Assembly (NCBI RefSeq): GCF_018881905.1
Contig: NZ_JACVPM010000003.1
Coordinates: 124,001 to 188,000 of the forward strand
Source of the DNA: Polynucleobacter sp. MG-27-Goln-C1
GTDB taxonomy: Bacteria; Pseudomonadota; Gammaproteobacteria; Burkholderiales; Burkholderiaceae
Reading direction: 5' to 3'
DNA length: 64,000 nt
Shown here: one piece after another, positions 28,330 to 36,614 of the stretch
Position numbering within the stretch: position 1 is the first letter of the stretch
How the letters are laid out: the number at the start of each line of letters is the position of its first letter
The notes under the pieces: model-generated
Seen by the model: the letters and a program-made list of their open reading frames with translations, nothing else
What the model was told of the DNA's origin: nothing
The model's database searches: none
Program-made: the position numbers and the translations under genes

Positions 28330-28587
28330 ATGAGAGTAATTAATTTTTCTGACGCAAGAAACCAATTCAAACAAGTAATCGATCAAGTGGTGAGTGATTG
28401 TGATGTAGCGATCATCTCTCGCAGGGATGCTGATGATGCTGTGGTGATGTCTTTAAATACCTATAACAGCATGATGGAAACACTCCATTTATTAAAATCT
28501 CCAGCTAACGTAAAACATTTGGAGAAATCATTGGCGCAATATCGCAAAGGGCAAACCAAAGAAAAGGCTCTTGTAGATGCTGAGTAG
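28330..28587 (+). CDS. yefM: YefM/Phd-family antitoxin
   Basis: 85 residues. The N-terminal Phd/YefM DNA-binding fold starts MRVINFSDARNQFKQVIDQV and continues AIISRRDADDAVVMSLNTYNSMMETLHLL. The acidic and basic C-terminal tail (about 55-85) is the expected toxin-neutralising part. It is the first gene of a two-gene operon, overlapping the toxin by 11 nt. The antitoxin-first order and upstream palindrome fit the autoregulated type II system. Confidence 0.93.
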   Translation: MRVINFSDARNQFKQVIDQVVSDCDVAIISRRDADDAVVMSLNTYNSMMETLHLLKSPANVKHLEKSLAQYRKGQTKEKALVDAE

Positions 28588-28840
28588 GGTTGTTTGGACA
28601 AGCGCTGCATGGTCTGATTACGTTTACTGGCAAGGGCAAGATAAAAAAACTTTAAAACGCACTAACGCACTCATAAAAGATGCCATGCGAAATCCTGAGG
28701 ATGGAATTGGAAAGCCTGAGGAATTAAGGGAAAGTTTATCGGGATTTTGGTCAAGGCGAATTGATGATGTTCATCGTCTTGTTTATGCCATCGAGAAAAA
28801 TCAACTTGTGATTATTGCGTGCCGATACCACTATCAATGA
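28577..28840 (+). CDS. yoeB: YoeB-family mRNA interferase toxin
   Basis: 87 residues, against 84 in E. coli YoeB. YoeB is a ribosome-dependent RNase that cleaves mRNA in the A site. The segment GKPEELRESLSGFWSRRIDDVHRL and the ending CRYHYQ preserve the catalytic Glu, Arg and terminal His-Tyr. No frameshift or missing catalytic residue is seen, so the toxin should be active. It ends 17 bp before the convergent TRAP permease gene. Confidence 0.94.
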   Translation: MLSRVVWTSAAWSDYVYWQGQDKKTLKRTNALIKDAMRNPEDGIGKPEELRESLSGFWSRRIDDVHRLVYAIEKNQLVIIACRYHYQ

Positions 28841-28857
28841 CCATGATTCAAGGCTTG

Positions 28858-30390
28858 CTACTTGCCTGGCTTATCTAATTGAAATACAACCGGTGCATCT
28901 TCATCCACTTTGCTTGAAGGCGTCTCCGATTTAGCGTCATCACTTCCAATGAAATTAAAGTCCTGGCTCTGAATAACTGCTGCAGGCTTATCCAATAGGG
29001 TAGTGACCAATGCTGGGAATGCAGCAACCACCACAACCATGATGAGTTGAAGCGCCACCCAAGGTAACGCACCCCAGTAGATATCGCTACTTTTGACTTC
29101 TTTCGGTGCAACTCCACGCAAATAGAACAGCGCAAATCCAAATGGCGGATGCATAAATGAGGTTTGCATATTCACGCAGAGCATTACGCCGAACCATACT
29201 AGTGCAGCGCTAGCTGCAGCTTGAGGATTGCCATTCATGGAGGCAAGCAGCACCGGTGAAAGCAGCTTCACTGCAACTGGTGCCAGCATGGGTACAACGA
29301 TGAAAGCAATTTCAAAGAAGTCCAAGAAGAATGCCAAGAAGAAAACAAACAAGTTCACAACCACCAAGAATCCAACCCAGCCACCTGGTAGATTAGAAAA
29401 TAACTCTTCTACCCAGTGACCACCATCAACACCTTGGAAGACAACCGAGAAGCAAGTTGAGCCAATCAATATGAAGACCACCATCGCAGTAATACGCATG
29501 GTGTTTTGATAAGCCTCTTGTATTAACCCTTTAAGGTTAGGAATACTTGCTCTGCGTATCCAAGCTAAGAGCAATGCACCCATTGCACCCATGGCGCCAG
29601 ATTCAGTTGGGGTAGCGATACCGGTCATGATGGTTCCCAGTACCAAGAAAATCAGCACTGCCGAAGGAATGATTCCCATGAGGCATTTTTTCCAGAGTGC
29701 CCAGCCTGTCAGGGTGAGTTCATTCTCAGGGGCCGCGGGTAGGTAGTCGGGTCTAAAGCGAGAGAGGAAAAAGGTGTAAAGGGCAAAAAGGCCAATTTGC
29801 AGGAGGGATGGACCCCAAGCGCCTAAGTACATACTGCCTACATCGGCGCTGCCACTTTGGGTTTTTAACTGGTCAGCCAGCACAATTAGCACTAAAGAGG
29901 GTGGTACTAACTGGGTAATAGTCCCAGAAGCCGCTAAAACGCCCGTAGCGTAGCGCATGTTGTAGCCGTAACGCATCATCACCGGCAGAGAGATCATCGC
30001 CATAGCGATCACCTGAGCTGCTACTGTGCCGGTAATTGCCCCCAGAATGAATCCCACAATGATTACTGAGTAACCAAGACCACCCCGAATGCGTCCAAAG
30101 AGCTGACCCATCGAGTCCAGCATTTCTTCGGCAAGGCCGCAGCGCTCCAGAATGGCGCCCATGAAAGTGAAGAAGGGAATTGCTAGTAGTAGGTCGTTAG
30201 CAAGGACGCTGCCAAAGATGCGTTGAGGGATGGCTTGCAAAAACGGCAAGCCAAAGAAATTCTCGGCAATTGAAATACCAGCAAAAAATAATCCCGCAGC
30301 CATTAGAGAGAAGGCTACCGGAAAGCCGATCAACATAAATACGATGAGTCCGCCAAACATGAGCGGTGGCATCCATTCAAGTGGAATCAT
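28858..30390 (-). CDS. TRAP transporter large permease (DctM family)
   Basis: 510 residues, longer than the usual 425-430 because of an extended C-terminal tail of roughly 50 polar residues and longer loops. It has about 12 or more membrane segments and the DctM motifs RIFGSVLANDLLLAIPFFTFMGAILE and ATPTESGAMGA. It carries the sodium- and substrate-conducting path of a tripartite ATP-independent periplasmic transporter. It overlaps the small permease by 4 nt. No DctP binding protein gene is present in this window, so the substrate is unknown. This size class often goes with mannitol/chloroaromatic or FcbT-type families. Confidence 0.9.
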   Translation of the reverse strand: MIPLEWMPPLMFGGLIVFMLIGFPVAFSLMAAGLFFAGISIAENFFGLPFLQAIPQRIFGSVLANDLLLAIPFFTFMGAILERCGLAEEMLDSMGQLFGRIRGGLGYSVIIVGFILGAITGTVAAQVIAMAMISLPVMMRYGYNMRYATGVLAASGTITQLVPPSLVLIVLADQLKTQSGSADVGSMYLGAWGPSLLQIGLFALYTFFLSRFRPDYLPAAPENELTLTGWALWKKCLMGIIPSAVLIFLVLGTIMTGIATPTESGAMGAMGALLLAWIRRASIPNLKGLIQEAYQNTMRITAMVVFILIGSTCFSVVFQGVDGGHWVEELFSNLPGGWVGFLVVVNLFVFFLAFFLDFFEIAFIVVPMLAPVAVKLLSPVLLASMNGNPQAAASAALVWFGVMLCVNMQTSFMHPPFGFALFYLRGVAPKEVKSSDIYWGALPWVALQLIMVVVVAAFPALVTTLLDKPAAVIQSQDFNFIGSDDAKSETPSSKVDEDAPVVFQLDKPGK

Positions 30391-30938
30391 TGCATGGGCT
30401 TTCCATAATGGAGATCAGCAGCGGGCAATGTTTCTTTGCCTCTGAGTGCGCCAATGCGTTTAATGATTTCGGATAAGCCTTGCAGGCTCAGCATGAAGAA
30501 ACCAAAAGGCACAACAAACTTAATGGGGTAGCGCGACAAACCCCCTGCATTGAGTGAATGCTCTGAGACTAACCATGAGGGATAAAACAAACTCGTCCAA
30601 GATAGCCAGGTAAATAATATGCACGCTGGCATTAAGAAAACAGTCAAGCCAAAAAGATCAACATAAAGGCGACTGCGATCGGAAAGCTGCGAGTAAATTA
30701 AATCTACCCGAACATGTTCATTGCGTTTCAGGGTATAAGAAGCGCCTAGCATGACAGCAGCAGCAAACAGATACCACTGTAATTCCAGTGGCCAGTTATT
30801 GCTCATGTCTAGGCTATAGCGGAGTACAGCGTTGACAGCTGACACTACACAAGACAGCAAGATCATGATGCTAGCAATCTTGCCCAGGAATTGATTTAGG
30901 CGGTCAATTCCTGTTGAGAGCGTTCCCCAAAAGCCCAT
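30387..30938 (-). CDS. TRAP transporter small permease (DctQ family)
   Basis: 183 residues with four predicted membrane helices (about 15-40, 52-72, 95-120, 140-160). LRYSLDMSNNWPLELQWYLFAAAVMLGASYTL is a characteristic DctQ region. It assembles with DctM in the inner membrane. It starts only 5 bp after the argH stop and overlaps dctM by 4 nt, so argH-dctQ-dctM look like one transcript. Confidence 0.9.
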   Translation of the reverse strand: MGFWGTLSTGIDRLNQFLGKIASIMILLSCVVSAVNAVLRYSLDMSNNWPLELQWYLFAAAVMLGASYTLKRNEHVRVDLIYSQLSDRSRLYVDLFGLTVFLMPACILFTWLSWTSLFYPSWLVSEHSLNAGGLSRYPIKFVVPFGFFMLSLQGLSEIIKRIGALRGKETLPAADLHYGKPMQ

Positions 30939-30943
30939 GCAGT

Positions 30944-32362
30944 TTAGAGATCTGCACGACCCCGTTTGATCGCAGCAAGCACTTGCGCTGGAGCGGTGCC
31001 ACCAGCATGTTGACGAGAGTTAACAGAGCCATCAACAGTTAAGAGGGCAAAGACATCGTCACCCATGAGTTCGGGGCGATTGTCTAGGCCACAAGCAAAG
31101 CGCAATTCAGGAAGTGTTAGATCGTTGAGCATACAGTTACGACCAACACAGGCCTTAACAGCATGGGCTACTGCTTCATGGGCATCACGGAACGCTAAAC
31201 CTTTTTTAACCAAGTAATCGGCTAAGTCAGTTGCTGTTGCGAAGCCTTCTTCAGCCGCAGCTTTCATGACATCTGCTTTGACCTGAATATGTGGAACCAT
31301 ATCGGCGAAGATGCGCAATGTATCTTGCACGGTATCGACTGCATCAAATAAAGGCTCTTTATCTTCTTGGTTATCTTTGTTATATGCCAATGGCTGACTC
31401 TTCATCAAAGTTAACAAAGAGATTAAATCGCCATAGACGCGACCAGTTTTTCCGCGAGCTAACTCAGGAACGTCTGGGTTCTTTTTCTGCGGCATGATCG
31501 AGCTACCAGTGCAGAAGCGATCTGGCAAATCAATAAAGCCAAAGCGTGGGCTAAGCCACAGCACTAGCTCTTCAGATAAGCGGGAGACATGCATCATCAA
31601 GATGGATGCAAAGGCGCAGAATTCAATCGCAAAGTCGCGATCAGATACGGCATCAAGTGAGTTATTGCAGATGCCATCAAAACCAAGAGTCTTGGCAACT
31701 TGCTCGCGATCGATCGGATAGGTCGTTCCGGCCAATGCGGCTGCACCGAGTGGCAGGCGATTGAAGCGGGCGCGTAAATCAGCTAAGCGGCTAGCATCGC
31801 GACTAAACATTTCGTAATACGCCATCAAGTGATGACCAAAAGTAATGGGTTGCGCTACTTGCAAATGAGTATGTCCGGGCATGATCGTTGCAGAGTGAGT
31901 CTCAGCAAGATCGAGCAGGGCGATACGTAAGGTTTTAAGAGTGGCTGCGATTTGATCAACGCTGCCACGTAACCACAGGCGTAGATCAGTAGCTACTTGG
32001 TCATTACGTGAGCGACCAGTATGAAGACGCTTGCCGGCGTCACCAACTAATTCAGTGAGGCGAGCTTCGATATTGAGGTGCACATCTTCTAAGGCGAGTT
32101 GCCAGTTAAATTCACCAGCTTCGATTTCGCCTTTGATCTGAGCCATCCCCTTTTGAATATCTGTCAAATCTTGGGCGCTAATAATCTTTTGGGTAGCCAG
32201 CATTTCAGCGTGAGCCAAAGATCCAGCGATATCAACCAAGGCAAAGCGTTGATCAAAGCCAATAGAGGCGGTATAACGCTGAACAAGTTCGTCAACGGGT
32301 TCGTTAAAACGGGCCGACCAAGCTTGGGCTTTGTTGGCAAGGGAATTTTTTGATGAGCTCAT
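30944..32362 (-). CDS. argH: Argininosuccinate lyase
   Basis: 472 residues from the ATG at 32362 ([19 protein letters not shown]). A longer frame to 32452 exists but would overlap hemC and has no homologous content. ArgH cleaves argininosuccinate to arginine and fumarate. Signatures: [30 protein letters not shown], the [15 protein letters not shown] region and the superfamily motif [20 protein letters not shown]. It is divergent from hemC over 43 bp and followed closely by TRAP genes. Its arginine supply is relevant to the cyanophycin synthetases further along. Confidence 0.96.
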   Translation of the reverse strand: MSSSKNSLANKAQAWSARFNEPVDELVQRYTASIGFDQRFALVDIAGSLAHAEMLATQKIISAQDLTDIQKGMAQIKGEIEAGEFNWQLALEDVHLNIEARLTELVGDAGKRLHTGRSRNDQVATDLRLWLRGSVDQIAATLKTLRIALLDLAETHSATIMPGHTHLQVAQPITFGHHLMAYYEMFSRDASRLADLRARFNRLPLGAAALAGTTYPIDREQVAKTLGFDGICNNSLDAVSDRDFAIEFCAFASILMMHVSRLSEELVLWLSPRFGFIDLPDRFCTGSSIMPQKKNPDVPELARGKTGRVYGDLISLLTLMKSQPLAYNKDNQEDKEPLFDAVDTVQDTLRIFADMVPHIQVKADVMKAAAEEGFATATDLADYLVKKGLAFRDAHEAVAHAVKACVGRNCMLNDLTLPELRFACGLDNRPELMGDDVFALLTVDGSVNSRQHAGGTAPAQVLAAIKRGRADL

Positions 32363-32405
32363 AAACGCAGTATATTGGTGTAGGTCTTTGATTATTTTAA
32401 ATGTT

Positions 32406-33386
32406 ATGTCCCAAACCCCCATTTCTAGCTCCACATCCCCTGTTTCCCCCACCCCTCAGCGCCTGGTAATTGCCTCCCGTGAGAGTCGCCTTGCTATGTG
32501 GCAAGCGGAACACGTCCGGGATTGCCTTAAAAATCTCTACCCAGCTTGCGACGTGCAGATCCTGGGAATGACTACCCGGGGCGATCAAATACTGGATAAG
32601 GCCCTCTCTAAAGTAGGCGGTAAGGGCTTATTTGTGAAAGAGCTCGAAACAGCCTTGGAGGATGGTCGGGCTGATTTGGCCGTGCACTCCCTGAAGGATG
32701 TGCCTATGGTCATGCCCGAGGGTTTTGATTTGTCTTGTGTAATGGCGCGGGAAGATGCCCATGATGCATTTGTCTCTAACGATTACGCCAGCCTAGAAGA
32801 TTTGCCAAAAGGCGCAGTAGTGGGCACTTCTAGCTTGCGCCGTGAGTCGGTCCTGAGATCCAAATTTCCACATTTAGTGATTCAGCCCTTACGTGGCAAT
32901 TTAGATACCCGTATGGGCAAGCTCGATCGCGGTGAATATCAGGCCATTATTTTGGCTGCCGCAGGTCTTAAACGATTGGGTCTAGAAAGTCGTATTCGTG
33001 CGCTGTTACCGATTGATCCTTACACACCAGCTGCTGGACAGGGCGCGCTCGGTATCGAAACCCTCAGCAAGCATCCTAATATCAAAGCGTGGCTAGCGCC
33101 TCTCAATGATCTGCCAACTCTTTATGCTGTCACTGCCGAGCGTATGGTGTCACGCCAATTAGGCGGCTCTTGTGAAGTACCTTTAGCGGCGTATGCCACT
33201 TGGGATCAAGATCACATGAATATCCGCTCTTTTGTTGCTAGCGTTGATGGCACTGCAAGTTGCTTAGCCAGTGCTCAAGGTGCGGTAAAGAGTTTGGAAG
33301 ACGCAGAGGCTTTGGGGCTCTCAGTTGCGCGTGATTTAATTTCTCAAGGCGCAGAGCGATTGCTGCCTAACGGTTTACCAAAGTAA
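32406..33386 (+). CDS. hemC: Porphobilinogen deaminase (hydroxymethylbilane synthase)
   Basis: 326 residues from the ATG at 32406 (MSQTPISSS), chosen because the family core [18 protein letters not shown] starts about 20 residues later and upstream codons lie in the argH start. HemC polymerises four porphobilinogens. It has [37 protein letters not shown] and the dipyrromethane-carrying Cys256 in LGGSCEVPL. It is followed 22 bp later by hemD, the next pathway enzyme. Confidence 0.96.
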   Translation: MSQTPISSSTSPVSPTPQRLVIASRESRLAMWQAEHVRDCLKNLYPACDVQILGMTTRGDQILDKALSKVGGKGLFVKELETALEDGRADLAVHSLKDVPMVMPEGFDLSCVMAREDAHDAFVSNDYASLEDLPKGAVVGTSSLRRESVLRSKFPHLVIQPLRGNLDTRMGKLDRGEYQAIILAAAGLKRLGLESRIRALLPIDPYTPAAGQGALGIETLSKHPNIKAWLAPLNDLPTLYAVTAERMVSRQLGGSCEVPLAAYATWDQDHMNIRSFVASVDGTASCLASAQGAVKSLEDAEALGLSVARDLISQGAERLLPNGLPK

Positions 33387-33408
33387 GTGGTAACAAGGTA
33401 ATTCGCTA

Positions 33409-34218
33409 ATGAGCAATAAGACCATTGTCATTACTCGTCCAAGTGGACAGGCGCGCCAATTGTCAGAAGCATTGCAGACAAGTCTTGTAGATAGTGGGTT
33501 TACGAAAACAACCACCCCCCAGATTATTTCTTTACCTCTACTGACGATTGCCCCGAAGGGTGATGATGTTTTGCTGGGGCAGATTACTGCAGCACTCAAG
33601 ACTGCAGACCTGGCAATATTCGTTAGTCCAAATGCGATTGAATGCACGATGCGTTTACTCGAGCAATCTTGGCAAGATTTCTCTGACAAGCCCTTACCTG
33701 TTGGAGTGATGGGAGGCAGCAGCATGGCGGCCCTCAAAAATCATGGCATTGGTATTGGGGGTAATCCCACGAAAGTCATTCTTCCTCAAAACAACGCGCA
33801 ATGGGATTCCGAGGGCTTATGGACGGAATTGCAGAAGTTGAAATGGGATTGGTCCACCAAGACAGTAATCATTTTTAAAGGAGAGGGTGGGCGCGATTGG
33901 CTGGCTGATACTTTGAAGCATGCTGGTGCGCAAGTTGAAGCATTTTCAGTTTATGCACGCGTGCCTTTAGATCTCAATAGTCCCGCCTGGAACGAAATTC
34001 ATGAGATGGATTTTGCTAAATCACTTTGGCTTCTCACCTCATCTGAGGCAGTGCGCTATTTGGGTCAAGCAAAATTACCACTCGATCTCGCAACAGCTAT
34101 TTGCCCGCATCACAACATTGCTGATGCTGCTGAGCAAATCGGTTTTGGTGAGGTGTTTACTTGCGAGCCTGGTGATGAGGCTTTGATTGCCGCATCGCAA
34201 GCTTGGCTATCTATTTAA
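33409..34218 (+). CDS. hemD: Uroporphyrinogen-III synthase
   Basis: 269 residues. HemD inverts ring D and closes hydroxymethylbilane to uroporphyrinogen III, precursor of haem and corrinoids. Sequence conservation in this family is low. The supporting features are IVITRPSGQARQLSEAL at the N terminus, FVSPNAIECTMRLL, the IIFKGEGGRDWLADTLKHAGAQVEAFSVYAR stretch, and a position directly after hemC. The last 4 nt overlap the convergent ubiC stop. Confidence 0.93.
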   Translation: MSNKTIVITRPSGQARQLSEALQTSLVDSGFTKTTTPQIISLPLLTIAPKGDDVLLGQITAALKTADLAIFVSPNAIECTMRLLEQSWQDFSDKPLPVGVMGGSSMAALKNHGIGIGGNPTKVILPQNNAQWDSEGLWTELQKLKWDWSTKTVIIFKGEGGRDWLADTLKHAGAQVEAFSVYARVPLDLNSPAWNEIHEMDFAKSLWLLTSSEAVRYLGQAKLPLDLATAICPHHNIADAAEQIGFGEVFTCEPGDEALIAASQAWLSI

Positions 34219-34787
34219 TTACTAGTGTAGTTAAGTAGCGCCGGCAGAAATACTTCGCTTACCAGGAGCGGGCGACCTTTAAGTTGATATAGCGTCCGTC
34301 TTGCCCAACTGACTGATGGCAGCCCTGGATATTGCTGAAAGCATTTTTTCCACAGGGCACTTTGTTTATCTAGGCGCGCAATTTCTCGAGGTGGTTTCTG
34401 TTTGGAGTGCATGCGTGTTTTGGCAAATAGCACTGCACCTAATGGCTTTTTTCCTAAGCGCAAAACCTCATGGTTACTGCCACTTGAGCTGCTGCTAGGG
34501 ATAATGCTATGCGCCATCACCAGTGGAATGCCGTTGGCACACAGTAATACCTCTCTGATGCGACAACGTTTGATCTTGAAATGAAAATAGCGACTCTCGT
34601 CGCTATTTAGGTTTTGACGGCAATCTCGTAAAACCAGAACTTCTAGTTTTTGTCCAATCGCACGTTCAATTTTTTGGGTTAAAGAACCGGTATCACTAAG
34701 CCAAGACTGCCACTTGCGTGGCGCTTGATGCAATTCACCGGAATCGACTCGATTCCATGCAGAACGGAGGCGACGACGGTGAACCAT
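34215..34787 (-). CDS. ubiC: Chorismate pyruvate-lyase
   Basis: 190 residues. UbiC removes pyruvate from chorismate to give 4-hydroxybenzoate for ubiquinone. Family features: KWQSWLSDTGSLTQKIE at the start, REVLLCANGIPLVMAHSIIP in the middle, LGKKPLGAVLF, and WARRTLYQLKGRPLLVSEVFLP at the end. It lies directly downstream of rhlE (2-bp gap, same strand) and converges with hemD. Confidence 0.88.
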   Translation of the reverse strand: MVHRRRLRSAWNRVDSGELHQAPRKWQSWLSDTGSLTQKIERAIGQKLEVLVLRDCRQNLNSDESRYFHFKIKRCRIREVLLCANGIPLVMAHSIIPSSSSSGSNHEVLRLGKKPLGAVLFAKTRMHSKQKPPREIARLDKQSALWKKCFQQYPGLPSVSWARRTLYQLKGRPLLVSEVFLPALLNYTSN

Positions 34788-34789
34788 TT

Positions 34790-36361
34790 TTAGCTGCCGC
34801 TAAAGTTTCTACGTTGACCACCAGCTTTTGGTTTAGCAAAACGTGGGCCAGCTGACGGACGTGAGTCACCAGAGCGATTGCCACCAGCAGGACGTGAGTC
34901 ACCAGAGCGTGCAGGGCGTGAATCAGCAAAACGATTGCCACCAGCAGGACGTGAATCGCCAGATGGACGTGAGTCACCGGATGGACGGGAATCGCCAGAG
35001 CGAGATTCGAAATGATTGCCTGAGCGATTGCCACCGCCTCCGCCACCAGAACGAGACTCTGAACGAGCACCAGAACCATAACGACCACCGCCACCACCGG
35101 AGCGATTGCCACCACCAAAGCCACCACCAGAGCGACCGCCACCTGGGCGACCACCGCCACCACCAAAGCTAGGCTTGGCTTGTGGCTCGAGTCCGGCGAT
35201 AACAGAAGCAACGATATCTTGCTGTGTAAAGCGTTCGATATTGCGAATCTTGGCGCGATCACGATGTTCAACCAAAGTGATAGCAACACCATTACGACCC
35301 GCACGACCAGTACGACCGATGCGATGCGTATAGTCTTCTGGTTTCATTGGTAAGCCAAAGTTAATCACGTGACTAATACGTGGCACATCAATACCGCGAG
35401 CCGCTACGTCAGTCGCAACCAAAATCTTGGTGTGACCTTTACGCAAAGACTCAAGACGACGCATACGAACAGCTTGAGGCATTGCACCGTGTAAGGCGCT
35501 AGCTTCGTAACCATTGGCACGTAAGGTGTCAGCAATTTTTTCGCTTTCCATCTGAGTGCTTGCAAATACCACCGCTTGATCCAAAGAGGCGTCAGCCAGA
35601 ATGTGCTCAAGCAATTTATGCTTGTGTGACATGCTGTCAGCCCAGTGGAGCTTCTGTTCAATGTTTGCGTGCTTTTCGCCAGCATGAGCAAGCTCAATAC
35701 GTTTAGCGTTAGTAGTCAACTCATTAGCCAAAGACATAATCTTCGGTGCAAAAGTTGCAGAGAACATCAATGTTTGGGTGCGAGCAGCGCAACGCTTATC
35801 AATCGCCTCGAGATCATCAGCAAATCCCATGTCGAGCATGCGATCGGCTTCGTCGATAACGAGTTGTTTGACATCATCTAAGCGAATTGCTTTGCTGTCG
35901 GTCAGGTCGAGTAAGCGACCAGGAGTTGCGACAACTAACAATGCACCTTTCAGCGCTTGGATTTGCTTGCCATAAGGCATGCCACCCATGACGGTTGCAA
36001 TACGGATACCTTTCATGCCACGAACTAAGTTCACTGCATCTGCGGCAACCTGTTGAGCTAATTCACGAGTAGGGCAGAGCACTAACACTTTAGGTTGTGC
36101 GCGGCCTGGTACAGGTGAGCCGTTTGGGTTGTCTTCGATGAGTTGATTAATCAAAGGTAATAAGAAGGCTGCGGTTTTACCGCTACCGGTTTGGCTGCTG
36201 ACCAATAAGTCACCGCCAGCGAGAGCTGCAGGAATAACCTGAGCTTGCACTTCAGTGGCTTGGGTGTAACCCAGTTCAGCAACGTTTTTAAGGAGTGGCG
36301 CCGCGAGGGCGAAATTCTGGAAATCGTTTCCAGAGGGATTAGTTTCTTTAGAAAAAGTCAT
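34790..36361 (-). CDS. rhlE: DEAD-box ATP-dependent RNA helicase, RhlE type
   Basis: 523 residues from the ATG at 36361 (MTFSKETNPSG); an upstream in-frame start at 36439 has no recognisable protein and covers a leader hairpin. The core has the Q motif (FQNFALAAPLLKNVAELGY), Walker A SSQTGSGKT, DEAD in VIDEADRMLDMGF, SAT, and HRIGRTGRAGR. The last 120 residues are a low-complexity Gly/Arg/Ser tail with repeats of GDSRPS, likely an RNA-binding RGG-like tail. Such helicases help ribosome assembly and RNA decay, often in the cold. The start choice is supported by AAGGGA about 11 nt upstream. Confidence 0.9.
   Translation of the reverse strand: MTFSKETNPSGNDFQNFALAAPLLKNVAELGYTQATEVQAQVIPAALAGGDLLVSSQTGSGKTAAFLLPLINQLIEDNPNGSPVPGRAQPKVLVLCPTRELAQQVAADAVNLVRGMKGIRIATVMGGMPYGKQIQALKGALLVVATPGRLLDLTDSKAIRLDDVKQLVIDEADRMLDMGFADDLEAIDKRCAARTQTLMFSATFAPKIMSLANELTTNAKRIELAHAGEKHANIEQKLHWADSMSHKHKLLEHILADASLDQAVVFASTQMESEKIADTLRANGYEASALHGAMPQAVRMRRLESLRKGHTKILVATDVAARGIDVPRISHVINFGLPMKPEDYTHRIGRTGRAGRNGVAITLVEHRDRAKIRNIERFTQQDIVASVIAGLEPQAKPSFGGGGGRPGGGRSGGGFGGGNRSGGGGGRYGSGARSESRSGGGGGGNRSGNHFESRSGDSRPSGDSRPSGDSRPAGGNRFADSRPARSGDSRPAGGNRSGDSRPSAGPRFAKPKAGGQRRNFSGS
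34855..34990 (-). repeat. Imperfect tandem repeats encoding GDSRP units in the rhlE tail
   Basis: On the minus strand, 18-bp units encoding GDSRPS and longer units encoding SGDSRPAGGNR recur about seven times, in frame with rhlE. They are coding repeats of an Arg/Gly-rich tail and so are likely to vary in number between strains. Confidence 0.8.
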
Positions 36362-36369
36362 GCTATTAC

Positions 36370-36389
36370 ACATCCCTTTTAAGGGATGT
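36370..36389 (-). promoter_or_regulatory. Hairpin overlapping the rhlE ribosome-binding site
   Basis: In the mRNA, ACAUCCCUU and AAGGGAUGU form a 9-bp stem with a 2-nt spacer. Its 3' arm contains the only purine-rich Shine-Dalgarno (AAGGGA) before the ATG at 36361, so folding would hide it. Regulation of helicase translation by this fold is inference. Confidence 0.5.
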
Positions 36390-36541
36390 CTCCGTGTATA
36401 CACTCTCTGTTTTTTATTGAGTGTGATGGTCAAAGGCATCGACCATCAGACAGGCGGCAGCGCGTTTTTTAAACTTCGGTGTTTATGACTTCTAAACGGT
36501 ACGCTGAAATATAGCTGGGGGGCGATGAATCAAATTGCTTT

Positions 36542-36574
36542 AAAAAGCCTCCTATTATGGCATTTTAAGAGGCT
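36542..36574 (-). terminator. Intrinsic terminator after the aldehyde dehydrogenase gene
   Basis: Read on the minus strand, AGCCTC and GAGGCT pair around a long loop and the second arm is followed by five T residues. It lies 41-73 bp beyond the aldehyde dehydrogenase stop. Confidence 0.6.
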
Positions 36575-36614
36575 AATTACAAGGGTTTTCCCGAGTTAAT
36601 TGCAAGTAATTCGA

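Noticed and set aside
32363..32452. N-terminal extension of argH to 32452
   Set aside because: The extra 30 residues resemble no ArgH sequence and overlap the hemC start; the ATG at 32362 gives the normal length.
34855..34990. Short regular repeats suggestive of a CRISPR-like array
   Set aside because: The units are contiguous, in frame with rhlE and encode GDSRP-type repeats; there are no unique spacers.
34735..35304. A 189-residue Val/Ala/Leu-rich reading frame on the minus strand that looks like a membrane protein
   Set aside because: It is a shifted frame of the Gly/Arg/Ser-rich rhlE tail; the repetitive codons create an open frame. rhlE itself is well supported by its helicase motifs.
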